Origin: Methanocellales archaeon
GTDB taxonomy: Archaea; Halobacteriota; UBA148; JAUWXC01
Assembly: GCA_030616565.1 (NCBI GenBank)
Contig: JAUWXC010000067.1
Span: 1 to 5,081 of the forward strand
Direction of reading: 5' to 3'
DNA length: 5,081 nt
Position 1 is the first letter of the stretch; each line of letters opens with the position of its first letter. Made by a program: the position numbers and the translations under genes. Under the pieces are notes generated by a model, which was not told the DNA's origin, made no database searches, and saw only the letters and a list, made by a program, of their open reading frames with translations. This document shows positions 1 to 4,822 of the stretch, piece by piece.

Positions 1-51
1 CCATACCAGCACTATGTCAAAGCGCTGCGAGAACTCGGACTCAGTCAGTAA
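1..51 (+). CDS. C-terminal end of an unidentified upstream gene (possibly a transposase), partial
   Basis: Frame 1 is open from the first base and ends at TAA 49-51, giving the 16-residue tail PYQHYVKALRELGLSQ. It is too short for a family assignment. A tail of this kind (an aromatic/basic stretch followed by a Leu-Gly-Leu motif) resembles, in my memory, the ends of DDE transposases such as the IS4/IS1634 type. The sequence after it leads straight into a beheaded pyrG, which would fit an insertion element ending nearby. That the frame is coding is itself an inference from its open state and protein-like composition; the transposase identity is a guess from context. Confidence 0.35.
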   Translation, partial: PYQHYVKALRELGLSQ

Positions 52-132
52 GCCATCGTGGCAAGGTGCTAAGTGCCGTTGTTGCCAAAGTCAAATTATA
101 AGATTTCACTTTTCTTAGTTGTGCTCAGGTAG
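52..132. other. Non-coding junction between the upstream gene and truncated pyrG; candidate end of an inserted element
   Basis: These 81 bases have stops in the pyrG frame (TAA 70-72, TAG 130-132) and do not encode anything resembling the CTP synthase N-terminal domain. A perfect 6-base inverted repeat, TGGCAA (59-64) and TTGCCA (82-87), with a 17-base loop could form a weak hairpin after the upstream stop. The stretch 88-120 is A+T-rich. pyrG homology begins at GCT 133, so an insertion or rearrangement boundary probably lies at about 128-133. The other end of any element is outside the window, so terminal repeats and a target duplication cannot be tested. Confidence 0.4.
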
Positions 133-1017
133 GCTGTGATAAGCGCGCATGATGCCGAGGACATCTACATGGTGCCGCTTCTACTTGAGGATGAGAACTT
201 CGACGAGCATCTAATGAAAAAACTCCACCTTAAGCCCAAGAGAGATGGAAGAGAGTGGCACAAGATGGTCGAGGAAATGGCGGGTCTTACGAAAAAGGTC
301 AAGGTCGCACTGATCGGCAAATACACGGAAGTGGAGGACGCGTATCTGAGCATCAAGGAAGCGCTGAAGCATGCGGGCATAGAGAATGGCTGCACGGTGG
401 ATATCGTTTGGGTCGAGGCAGAGAGTTTGGAGAAGGATCCAAAAGCGGTCAAGCGCCTGAAGGAAGTCAACGGCATACTCGTTCCTGGCGGCTTCGGCAC
501 CAGGGGGACCGAGGGCAAGATGAAGGCAATTCAATATGCAAGGGAGCATAACGTCCCGTTTTTAGGTCTATGCTTTGGCATGCAACTCGCAGTCATCGAA
601 TTTGCCAGAAATGTGGTTGAATTGGGGGGTGCAAACAGCTCTGAAATGGCGCAAACGGAGCACCCTGTCATTGATTTGTTGCCCGAGCAGGTCGGCGTCG
701 AGGAAATGGGAGGAACGATGCGTCTGGGCAATTACGAAGCCGTTCTCAAGAAGGGTTCGCTGGCGCATAAGATATACGGCAAGATGAAGATCGTGGAGCG
801 TCACAGGCACAGGTATGAGGTCAATCCGAAGTACATTGATGTCATTGAAGCCAAAGGCATGTATTTCTCCGGCAGGAACAAAAACAGGATGGAGATCGCT
901 GAGATTCCATCGCATAGGTTCTTTTTCGCCTCGCAGTTCCACCCCGAGTTCACCTCGCGCCCGGAAAGGGCATCACCGCCTTTCAGGGCTTTTGTCAGGG
1001 CGATGCTGAAGAAGTAA
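133..1017 (+). pseudogene. pyrG: CTP synthase (PyrG), 5'-truncated: C-terminal glutamine amidotransferase domain only
   Basis: CTP synthase aminates UTP to CTP using ammonia from glutamine, the last step of de novo pyrimidine synthesis. The fragment starts at the family motif AVIS, followed by a domain linker similar to E. coli PyrG from about residue 234, and then the class I glutaminase domain. Visible residues, numbered from the GTG at 136, are the oxyanion region PGGFG (117-121), nucleophile Cys146 in GLCFGMQ, TMRLG (194-198), ERHRHRYE (221-228), and His269/Glu271 in QFHPEFTSRP. The end matches the family's usual end. The N-terminal synthetase domain with the ATP and UTP sites is absent: TAG 130-132 precedes the homology directly. 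The GTG at 136 corresponds to an internal valine of the motif, so it is not a native start. No internal stop or frameshift is seen, so the break is recent, or the domain is still made from an internal ATG (265 or 277), or the junction is an assembly error. The family call is secure; the pseudogene status is inferred. Confidence 0.9.
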
Positions 1018-1075
1018 TGGGTAACTTTATGCCTTTTTGAGTGCTATTTAGTAGGCATTCGATGATGGAGGTTTT
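1018..1075 (+). promoter_or_regulatory. Intergenic region with candidate TATA element and strong ribosome binding site for the AAA ATPase gene
   Basis: GGAGGT at 1067-1072 lies 3-4 bases before the ATG at 1076, matching the anti-Shine-Dalgarno sequence well and supporting that start. A TATA-like CTTTATG (1025-1031) would place transcription start near 1054, giving a short leader that includes the binding site; GCTATTTA (1043-1050) is a poorer alternative. The T5 run at 1034-1038 could also act as a weak archaeal oligo-T terminator for the pyrG transcript. The promoter and terminator are inferred from position and composition only. Confidence 0.35.
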
Positions 1076-2350
1076 ATGTCAGGAGATGGTGAAGCGCTTG
1101 ATATATGTGAGCTTTTGTTGACCGCACAAATTTACAATGAGTCGAAGGCGCTCAATGAAGATGACGTCCCGCCCAACATACGCAAACACTACTGGGATAA
1201 AAAGGGGAAAGGTGTTAAGCGCCCCATCAGCGTGTCAGAAGGCGACGTGGAGAGCATCTATGGCATCAAGAATGCCCGCAAATACACAGCATCGCTACCG
1301 TTTGTCGAGTTTGACGATTTTGGCGAGAGCCTGCGCATGACGGTTTTTGACCTGGGAGCAAAGTGGTTCGAGAAGCGGGGGGCTGACAGAATACAGCAAA
1401 ATCCAGTGCTGGCATACTACTATGAGAATAATAACGCGGGCAACATCAGTTATAGTCAGGTGAAGATGGCGAACAGACCAAAAGAGGTGGACAGGGAGTG
1501 GATTGATTCCTTGATAAACGAGGTTGTCGAAGAAGAGGAGGATGCCAAAGACGTGCTCAAACTGGTTCACATCGTCGCTCCAGAAGAGGTCAAACAAACG
1601 CTGAACGAAATCGTGCTCACCAAAGAGCAGGAAGGCAAAATCAGCAAGATCGTAAAGGCAATTGAATACAGGGACTACCTCCGGCAGATCGGGTTGAGGG
1701 AAATCGGAAAATTGCTGTTTGTAGGTCCACCGGGAACTGGGAAGACGTCCACGGCAAGAGCCCTGTCCGAACGGTTGAAACTGCCATTTTTGGAGGTCAA
1801 GCTATCGATGACCGTCAGCCATTTACTGGGCGATACAGCCAAAAACGTCGACAAGGTGTTTGAGCTGGCGAAGAGACTGAACCCATGCATTCTGTTCATC
1901 GACGAATTCGACTTCGTGGCGAAGACCAGGACATCGGACGAGCATGCAGCGCTCAAAAGAGCCGTTAATACGTTACTGAAGTGCATCGACGAGATCAGCC
2001 TGGTCAGTGACGGCGTTCTCCTGATAGGTGCGACCAACCACCCCAAGCTGCTGGATAATGCGGTGTGGAGGCGGTTTGATGAAATCGTCATGTTCCCCCT
2101 GCCAGATAAAGCGATGCGGCGGGAAATTCTCACCAAAATCCTCGCTAGCATTGAAGGGGAGATTGATGCGGCAGACATCGCCCGGCGAACAGATGGCCAC
2201 TCCGGCTCTGATTTAAGACTGCTTCTCAGGGAGGCGGTCCTGAATGCGCTGACCGAAGATAGGACAACGCTGACGCATGAAGACCTCGTCAAAGCGGTGG
2301 ACGCCTTTAAGGGCAGAACTGATATGAAGATCATGGAAGGACACGAGTGA
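1076..2350 (+). CDS. AAA+ family ATPase (SpoVK/proteasome-ATPase-like), archaeal
   Basis: A 424-residue protein with a single AAA+ module in its C-terminal half. Walker A is GPPGTGKT (217-224), Walker B ILFIDEFD (272-279) with catalytic Glu277, sensor 1 is Asn321 in GATN, the arginine-finger pair is Arg332-Arg333 in VWRRFDE, and the sensor-2 region is GHSGSDLR (374-381). All elements needed for an active oligomeric ATPase are present. A usual aromatic pore-loop motif is not obvious; the equivalent stretch reads MTVSHLLGDT. Residues 1-165 form an N-terminal region I do not recognise, with an acidic run EEEE (152-155) before the linker; it is probably the substrate or partner domain. I recall close relatives of the AAA part in methanogen genomes, annotated only as AAA ATPase. 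No membrane segment or protease domain is visible, so a soluble remodelling or unfolding role is likely but the substrate is unknown. First gene of a three-gene operon; its TGA shares one base with the next ATG. Confidence 0.93.
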   Translation: MSGDGEALDICELLLTAQIYNESKALNEDDVPPNIRKHYWDKKGKGVKRPISVSEGDVESIYGIKNARKYTASLPFVEFDDFGESLRMTVFDLGAKWFEKRGADRIQQNPVLAYYYENNNAGNISYSQVKMANRPKEVDREWIDSLINEVVEEEEDAKDVLKLVHIVAPEEVKQTLNEIVLTKEQEGKISKIVKAIEYRDYLRQIGLREIGKLLFVGPPGTGKTSTARALSERLKLPFLEVKLSMTVSHLLGDTAKNVDKVFELAKRLNPCILFIDEFDFVAKTRTSDEHAALKRAVNTLLKCIDEISLVSDGVLLIGATNHPKLLDNAVWRRFDEIVMFPLPDKAMRREILTKILASIEGEIDAADIARRTDGHSGSDLRLLLREAVLNALTEDRTTLTHEDLVKAVDAFKGRTDMKIMEGHE

Positions 2351-3084
2351 TGAAGATAACGTTGTTGGGAACAGGAGACACACCCGGTACACCAACAATT
2401 GGCTGCGACTGCTCAGCGTGTATGGATGCGAGAAATGGAGGGCGAAGTTACAGGTCGCGCTTCTCCGTATTGGTCGAAGGCGAGGGGCATGTGTTGATCG
2501 ATACCAGCCCGGATATGAGGACGCAGCTGCTCAACGCCAACGTTTCTACTATCAACGGCGTGATATGGACACACCCTCACTATGACCATTATGCCGGCTT
2601 CGGCGATTTCTACAGGATTCAAAAGAGCGTTGATGTCTACGGCATCAAGGAGACGCTGGACTACATAGTGGAGACGTTTCACTTCATGAGCTGCAGGCGG
2701 CATGACGTGGCATTATACAAACCTTTTTCACTGATTGGTCTGGAGTTTACGCTGTTCAGGGTAACGCACCTACCCTTTGAGAATGCGGTGGGCGTCAAAA
2801 TCACAGATGGTGACAAAACCGTTGTGATCACGGGCGACACGAACAAGGAGATTCCCGAGGAGAGTCTGAAGATGATGGAGGATGCAGACCTTCTCGTCGC
2901 CGATGCCCTTGCCCCTACCTTCAAACTCAAGAAGCACATGAATGCGGCGCAGGCGCTCGCCTTGGGCAAAAAGCTGAGAGCCAAGCAGATCGTGCTGACC
3001 CATGTCGGGCATTTCTTTGGACCCCATGATGGCGCATCAAAAAAATGGCCCCTTGGATATGATGGAATGGTCTTCGAATTCTAA
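2350..3084 (+). CDS. Metallo-beta-lactamase-fold hydrolase, PhnP-like (phosphodiesterase type)
   Basis: A 244-residue MBL-fold enzyme. The dinuclear metal site is visible: HPHYDH (75-80, the HxHxDH motif), His140 in VTHLP, Asp163 in TGDTN and His218 in THVGH. The N-terminus has GTGDTPGTP followed by Cys19-x-Cys21-x2-Cys24, the structural zinc-site arrangement typical of PhnP (5-phosphoribosyl 1,2-cyclic phosphate phosphodiesterase) relatives; His221 or His226 may be its fourth ligand. It therefore probably cleaves a phosphodiester, but no phn genes lie nearby, so carbon-phosphorus lyase metabolism is not supported and the substrate is open (a cyclic nucleotide or RNA-related compound is possible). 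The ATG at 2350 is chosen over the in-frame GTG at 2347: it gives the family-typical MKITLLGTGD start, overlaps the upstream TGA by one base (TGATG), and has GGAAGGA (2335-2341) 8 bases upstream. The overlap implies translational coupling with the ATPase. Confidence 0.9.
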   Translation: MKITLLGTGDTPGTPTIGCDCSACMDARNGGRSYRSRFSVLVEGEGHVLIDTSPDMRTQLLNANVSTINGVIWTHPHYDHYAGFGDFYRIQKSVDVYGIKETLDYIVETFHFMSCRRHDVALYKPFSLIGLEFTLFRVTHLPFENAVGVKITDGDKTVVITGDTNKEIPEESLKMMEDADLLVADALAPTFKLKKHMNAAQALALGKKLRAKQIVLTHVGHFFGPHDGASKKWPLGYDGMVFEF

Positions 3085-3103
3085 AAATGGAATGGGATGA
3101 AAT

Positions 3104-3379
3104 ATGTGGAAGAAATGTCCTGGCACCAGGGATGTTGTGCGTCCGGAGATAATATTGAGAACGTGTCCGGCCTGTGGGGAGGAGGTGGAGTTTTTTAGCT
3201 ATGAGACAGAGGCAGTGTGCCCGTCTTGCGGGAGAACGTTGCACAGGGAGGCTACCCCTTCGTGCGTTAGCTGGTGCGAATATGCATCAAAATGCATTGA
3301 TGACCTGATGGAAAGAAAACTCATAACTCCCTCCAGAGCGGCGGAACTCAGAAAGATAGCCGAGAAGGGTAAAAAATAG
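3104..3379 (+). CDS. Small cysteine-rich zinc-ribbon protein, conserved hypothetical
   Basis: A 91-residue soluble protein with eight cysteines. Cys21-x2-Cys24 and Cys39-x2-Cys42 (CPACG and CPSCG) form a classic four-cysteine zinc ribbon. Cys54-x3-Cys58-x5-Cys64, with Cys5 near the N-terminus, could bind a second metal or an Fe-S cluster. The last 25 residues are a basic helix. The opening MWKKCPGTRDVVRPEI and the PxCxxWCxYAxKC tail recall a small domain I have seen next to or fused with archaeal and bacterial HD-type phosphohydrolases, but the function is not known. It lies 19 bases after the hydrolase gene, with GGGATGA (3094-3100) as a plausible binding site, so it is the third gene of the operon and may be an adaptor or nucleic-acid-binding partner of the ATPase or hydrolase. 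The domain call is firm; the role is inferred. Confidence 0.8.
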   Translation: MWKKCPGTRDVVRPEIILRTCPACGEEVEFFSYETEAVCPSCGRTLHREATPSCVSWCEYASKCIDDLMERKLITPSRAAELRKIAEKGKK

Positions 3380-3385
3380 CCCCCT
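3366..3385 (-). terminator. Weak candidate terminator at the convergent gene ends
   Basis: Between the converging genes, AGGG (3366-3369) can pair with CCCT (3382-3385) around a loop holding A6 on the plus strand, which is T6 (3371-3376) on the minus strand. An oligo-T run at the end of the minus-strand gene fits the simple U-tract terminators of archaea. The stem is only 4 bases, so this is tentative. Confidence 0.2.
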
Positions 3386-3597
3386 CAATCCATCCACTTG
3401 TCCGAGACGTAATCAACCAGCCTGCCGGCAATGTACGGCATGATGACTATGTATGCAATAGTTCCCAAGATCCCTGCAACAGCACCTATAACCGCCGTTA
3501 CCCAACCTATTGCACTGAGGACGATGAAGAAGACAGCGACAAATATCAACCCGCACAGCCAGTAGTTCAAGTTTTCATTCTTGACCAATTTTCCCAT
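3385..3597 (-). CDS. Small two-helix membrane protein, hypothetical
   Basis: A 70-residue protein with two hydrophobic segments, about residues 13-32 and 33-57, separated only by a GWV turn, so the likely form is a helical hairpin. The N-terminal tail (MGKLVKNENLNY) and the C-terminal tail (RLVDYVSDKWMD) are short and polar; more positive charge at the N-terminus suggests it faces the cytoplasm, with the C-terminus on the same side. The second segment is rich in small residues (GAVAGILG), a pattern suited to helix packing and oligomers. No cleavable signal peptide or known motif is seen and I do not recognise the family. The start is well supported by AGGAGGTGA placed 4 bases upstream. It ends 5 bases from the zinc-ribbon gene, tail to tail, and lies 109 bases downstream of the nucleotidyltransferase gene with a candidate promoter of its own. 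Confidence 0.72.
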   Translation of the reverse strand: MGKLVKNENLNYWLCGLIFVAVFFIVLSAIGWVTAVIGAVAGILGTIAYIVIMPYIAGRLVDYVSDKWMD

Positions 3598-3601
3598 CCG
3601 T

Positions 3602-3610
3602 TCACCTCCT
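3602..3610 (-). promoter_or_regulatory. Near-perfect Shine-Dalgarno site for the membrane protein gene
   Basis: On the minus strand the bases read AGGAGGTGA, complementary over its whole length to the usual 3' end of 16S rRNA, 4 bases before the ATG at 3597-3595. It is among the strongest translation signals in the window and is the main evidence that this small ORF is real. Confidence 0.75.
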
Positions 3611-3706
3611 TTTATGTTTGTGTTTGATGATGTTCGTGTTTAAGTAATAGATTGACCCATTCGGCTTAAAGGTATGGAGGTTTGTGGAAGTTTGCGGGAA
3701 ATAGTT
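3611..3706 (-). promoter_or_regulatory. Intergenic region with candidate promoter for the membrane protein gene
   Basis: On the minus strand, TTACTTAAAC (about 3638-3647) is a modest TATA-like element about 46 bases before the start codon. It would start transcription near 3618, leaving a short leader that contains the strong ribosome binding site. The region also has a purine-rich pair of 10-base near-repeats (3675-3694) close to the nucleotidyltransferase stop. No hairpin with a T-run that would end the upstream transcript is evident, so read-through from the toxin-antitoxin pair is possible. Confidence 0.3.
3675..3694. repeat. Two tandem 10-base near-identical repeats
   Basis: TGGAGGTTTG (3675-3684) is followed directly by TGGAAGTTTG (3685-3694), identical at 9 of 10 positions. 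The spacing is close to one helical turn, so a protein-binding site is possible, but two copies of a low-complexity G/T sequence may be chance. Confidence 0.3.
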
Positions 3707-4297
3707 TTATTTCTCATACCACAGTTTCTGTCCTTCCGCCGTCATCTTCCATACTGATTTCCCTGCGAGCATCCTCTTCAACACTCTTAGTAGACCTTCA
3801 GCTCTGAGCTTCTTCTCCAAATATTCGAAGTCGAGACGATTTTTATATTGTCTTAATAAGAACCGTGCTTGCTCGTAGTCTGTACGAGACTCCCAATACA
3901 CACACGCTTTTATGCGGTCAATTATCAAGTCTTCAAGTCCCAGCACATATACTGGCTGGTTTTTAACTCTTATCGTTGTAATCTTACTTTTATCCCCTGC
4001 CAGATAAGAGCTGGGTATCTCTACGTAGAGTCCTATTTGTTCATTGATCCAATGTCTCCCGCTTGGCTTGAAGCCGAAGGTCTTCTCTAATATCTCCCCG
4101 ATTATCCTTCGGTTTCCTACAAGGTCTATGTCATAGCTTGGATAGATCCCCTCTGTGTAAAATTCTACTGCTGAGCCGCCCACGACAACGGGTTGCACAT
4201 CCCTCTTTTCAGCTTCTCGTGTCAAGAGGCTCATAAAATATATCTTTCTGTCCGCGAGGTTTTCTATTGACGCTGTTCTCTCTAATTCGGACTTCAT
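3707..4297 (-). CDS. Nucleotidyltransferase-fold protein (DUF6036/AbiEii-like), probable toxin
   Basis: A 196-residue protein with the polymerase-beta-type nucleotidyltransferase signature: VVGGSAVEFY (38-47) supplies the GGS loop, and Asp56-x-Asp58 in YDIDLV supplies the metal-binding pair. The third carboxylate could be Glu93 in LYVEIPS. The segment LEDLIIDRIKACVYW (121-135) followed by a Asp-rich helix matches the pattern of DUF6036/AbiEii-type proteins, whose toxins can transfer nucleotides to tRNA or other acceptors. The active site looks intact. The ATG at 4297 is preferred because it overlaps the TGA of the upstream AbrB-like gene (ATGA) with GGAGAGGA about 10 bases upstream; a start at 4336 would add 13 hydrophilic residues and overlap that gene by 43 bases. 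Organisation with a small DNA-binding partner suggests a toxin-antitoxin or abortive-infection module. The fold is well supported; toxicity and target are inferred, and a housekeeping nucleotidyltransferase cannot be excluded. Confidence 0.85.
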   Translation of the reverse strand: MKSELERTASIENLADRKIYFMSLLTREAEKRDVQPVVVGGSAVEFYTEGIYPSYDIDLVGNRRIIGEILEKTFGFKPSGRHWINEQIGLYVEIPSSYLAGDKSKITTIRVKNQPVYVLGLEDLIIDRIKACVYWESRTDYEQARFLLRQYKNRLDFEYLEKKLRAEGLLRVLKRMLAGKSVWKMTAEGQKLWYEK

Positions 4298-4575
4298 AGA
4301 CTTATTTTCCTCTCCATTTCTCTTTTGCCGGTCCATCGAACTTTTCCAGTTTTAATGTTTTTCTCTATCTTTGCCGACGCCAGGCGCAAGAGTCCTTCCG
4401 TCTCATCTTCGTCTCTGGGTTTACCCCTGGTAATCCTTCCAGCTATTGGGCGTATGATTATTCCCTCCTCCGTTGGACTTACATCTACCTCTGTAGGTGA
4501 TCCCAACTGTTCCAAAAAGACACGTGGAATGATGATTCCACTACTGTTCCCGATTCTCCTTATTTTTTTAATCAT
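4294..4575 (-). CDS. AbrB/MazE-type DNA-binding protein, probable antitoxin
   Basis: A 93-residue protein whose first 45 residues fit the swapped-hairpin AbrB/MazE/SpoVT DNA-binding domain: KKIRRIGNSSGIIIPRVFLEQLG, a pattern ending in VDVSPTEEGIIIRPI. Such proteins bind DNA as dimers through the basic N-terminal strand and GNS loop. Residues 46-93 are highly charged, with an acidic patch DEDETE (55-60) and then a basic C-terminus, as expected for a flexible toxin-binding tail. It is the upstream gene of a two-gene unit and overlaps the nucleotidyltransferase start by ATGA, so the two are probably made in coupled amounts. There is no ribosome binding site before the ATG at 4575, but a TATA element lies about 25-30 bases upstream, which suggests a leaderless mRNA. 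Two inverted repeats just upstream are candidate autoregulatory operators. The DNA-binding domain is firm; the antitoxin role follows from layout. Confidence 0.85.
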   Translation of the reverse strand: MIKKIRRIGNSSGIIIPRVFLEQLGSPTEVDVSPTEEGIIIRPIAGRITRGKPRDEDETEGLLRLASAKIEKNIKTGKVRWTGKREMERKISL

Positions 4576-4594
4576 GTTATTACAAAGTTATAAC
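4576..4594. promoter_or_regulatory. Candidate operator: inverted repeat abutting the antitoxin start codon
   Basis: GTTATTAC (4576-4583), spacer AAA, GTTATAAC (4587-4594) forms an inverted repeat matching at 7 of 8 arm positions. It ends directly against the antitoxin start codon at 4573-4575. Seen the other way, GTTAT recurs in direct orientation 11 bases apart, one helical turn. An AbrB/MazE-type dimer is a likely ligand, and binding here would block the presumed transcription start. This is inferred from sequence and position. Confidence 0.45.
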
Positions 4595-4595
4595 A

Positions 4596-4610
4596 TTTAT
4601 ATGATATAAA
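4596..4610 (-). promoter_or_regulatory. Candidate TATA box inside a perfect palindrome, promoter of the toxin-antitoxin pair
   Basis: TTTATAT-G-ATATAAA is a perfect 7-base inverted repeat around a single G. On the minus strand it reads TTTATATC, preceded by GGC, close to the archaeal TATA consensus, and sits about 28-35 bases before the antitoxin ATG at 4575, the right distance for a leaderless transcript. Its symmetry means it could also be read toward the plus-strand genes, or be an operator half in its own right. Confidence 0.5.
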
Positions 4611-4665
4611 GCCATCGTTGAATTGGTGAATTGAGCCAGGATTGAAATATGGGAATTTTGGCAAT

Positions 4666-4676
4666 GTATATTTAAG
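4666..4676 (+). promoter_or_regulatory. Candidate TATA element for the plus-strand small ORF and OLD-like gene
   Basis: GTATATTTAAG resembles an archaeal TATA box. Its centre is about 23 bases before the ATG at 4694, so transcription would begin close to that codon. A second element, GATATAAAAT (4700-4709), lies inside the ORF and would suit the ATG at 4727 instead. Inferred from composition and spacing. Confidence 0.4.
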
Positions 4677-4693
4677 AGGATTGAAGGCAATAG

Positions 4694-4789
4694 ATGGATG
4701 ATATAAAATCTCAAAGAGTGGGAGAAATGCCCTACACAAAAGAGCAGGCAAAGGAAGAAATCAAAGTTATTGAAGGGGCTAATAAATGA
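4694..4789 (+). CDS. Short 31-codon ORF, possibly a frameshifted or decayed gene start
   Basis: ATG 4694 opens a 31-residue frame ending at TGA 4787-4789. GAAGG (4683-4687) lies 6 bases upstream. The product is hydrophilic; from Met12 it reads MPYTKEQAKEEIK, which resembles the beginning of some restriction-modification proteins as I remember them. After codon 24 a +1 shift would continue with a helical, protein-like sequence (LLKGLINEIFEKNYEEG and on) to TAA 4845-4847, overlapping the next gene by 25 bases. It may thus be a small functional peptide, a leader for the next gene, or the remnant of a gene broken by a one-base change. Function unknown. Confidence 0.35.
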   Translation: MDDIKSQRVGEMPYTKEQAKEEIKVIEGANK

Positions 4790-4810
4790 AATATTTGAGA
4801 AGAATTATGA

Positions 4811-4817
4811 GGAAGGA
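4811..4817 (+). promoter_or_regulatory. Ribosome binding site of the OLD-like gene
   Basis: GGAAGGA lies 5 bases before the ATG at 4823 and decides that start. It sits within the presumed continuation of the preceding small ORF, suggesting coupled translation. Confidence 0.6.
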
Positions 4818-4822
4818 CTGAT

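Noticed and set aside
136..138. GTG as the true start of an independent protein
   Set aside because: It corresponds to an internal valine of the AVIS motif in full-length CTP synthases, and the upstream bases show only a poor, too-close AGGTAGG.
165..942. Several open frames on both strands across the pyrG fragment
   Set aside because: The conserved PyrG motifs are all in one plus-strand frame; the others have composition typical of out-of-frame or antisense reading.
1675..2334. Long minus-strand open frame of 219 codons opposite the AAA ATPase gene
   Set aside because: It lies wholly antisense to the conserved Walker A to sensor-2 region, is serine/arginine-rich as expected for a shadow frame, and has no family resemblance.
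2347..2349. GTG start for the hydrolase, one codon earlier
   Set aside because: The ATG at 2350 gives the usual family N-terminus, a better spacing to GGAAGGA and the classic TGATG overlap.
2350..3084. Naming the hydrolase phnP and assigning it to phosphonate degradation
   Set aside because: The cysteine triad and metal motifs fit a PhnP-like fold, but no phn genes are nearby and related MBL proteins have varied substrates.
2413..3244. Minus-strand open frames opposite the hydrolase and zinc-ribbon genes
   Set aside because: Antisense shadows of two well-supported genes, with no binding sites or recognisable motifs.
4298..4336. Longer nucleotidyltransferase starting at the ATG at 4336
   Set aside because: The extra 13 residues are polar and unconserved-looking, the overlap with the AbrB-like gene would be 43 bases, and the ATGA overlap at 4297 with GGAGAGGA upstream is a better start.
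3869..4609. Plus-strand open frames (3869-4090 and 4325-4609) opposite the nucleotidyltransferase and AbrB-like genes
   Set aside because: They mirror genes with clear domain motifs and have no supporting start signals.
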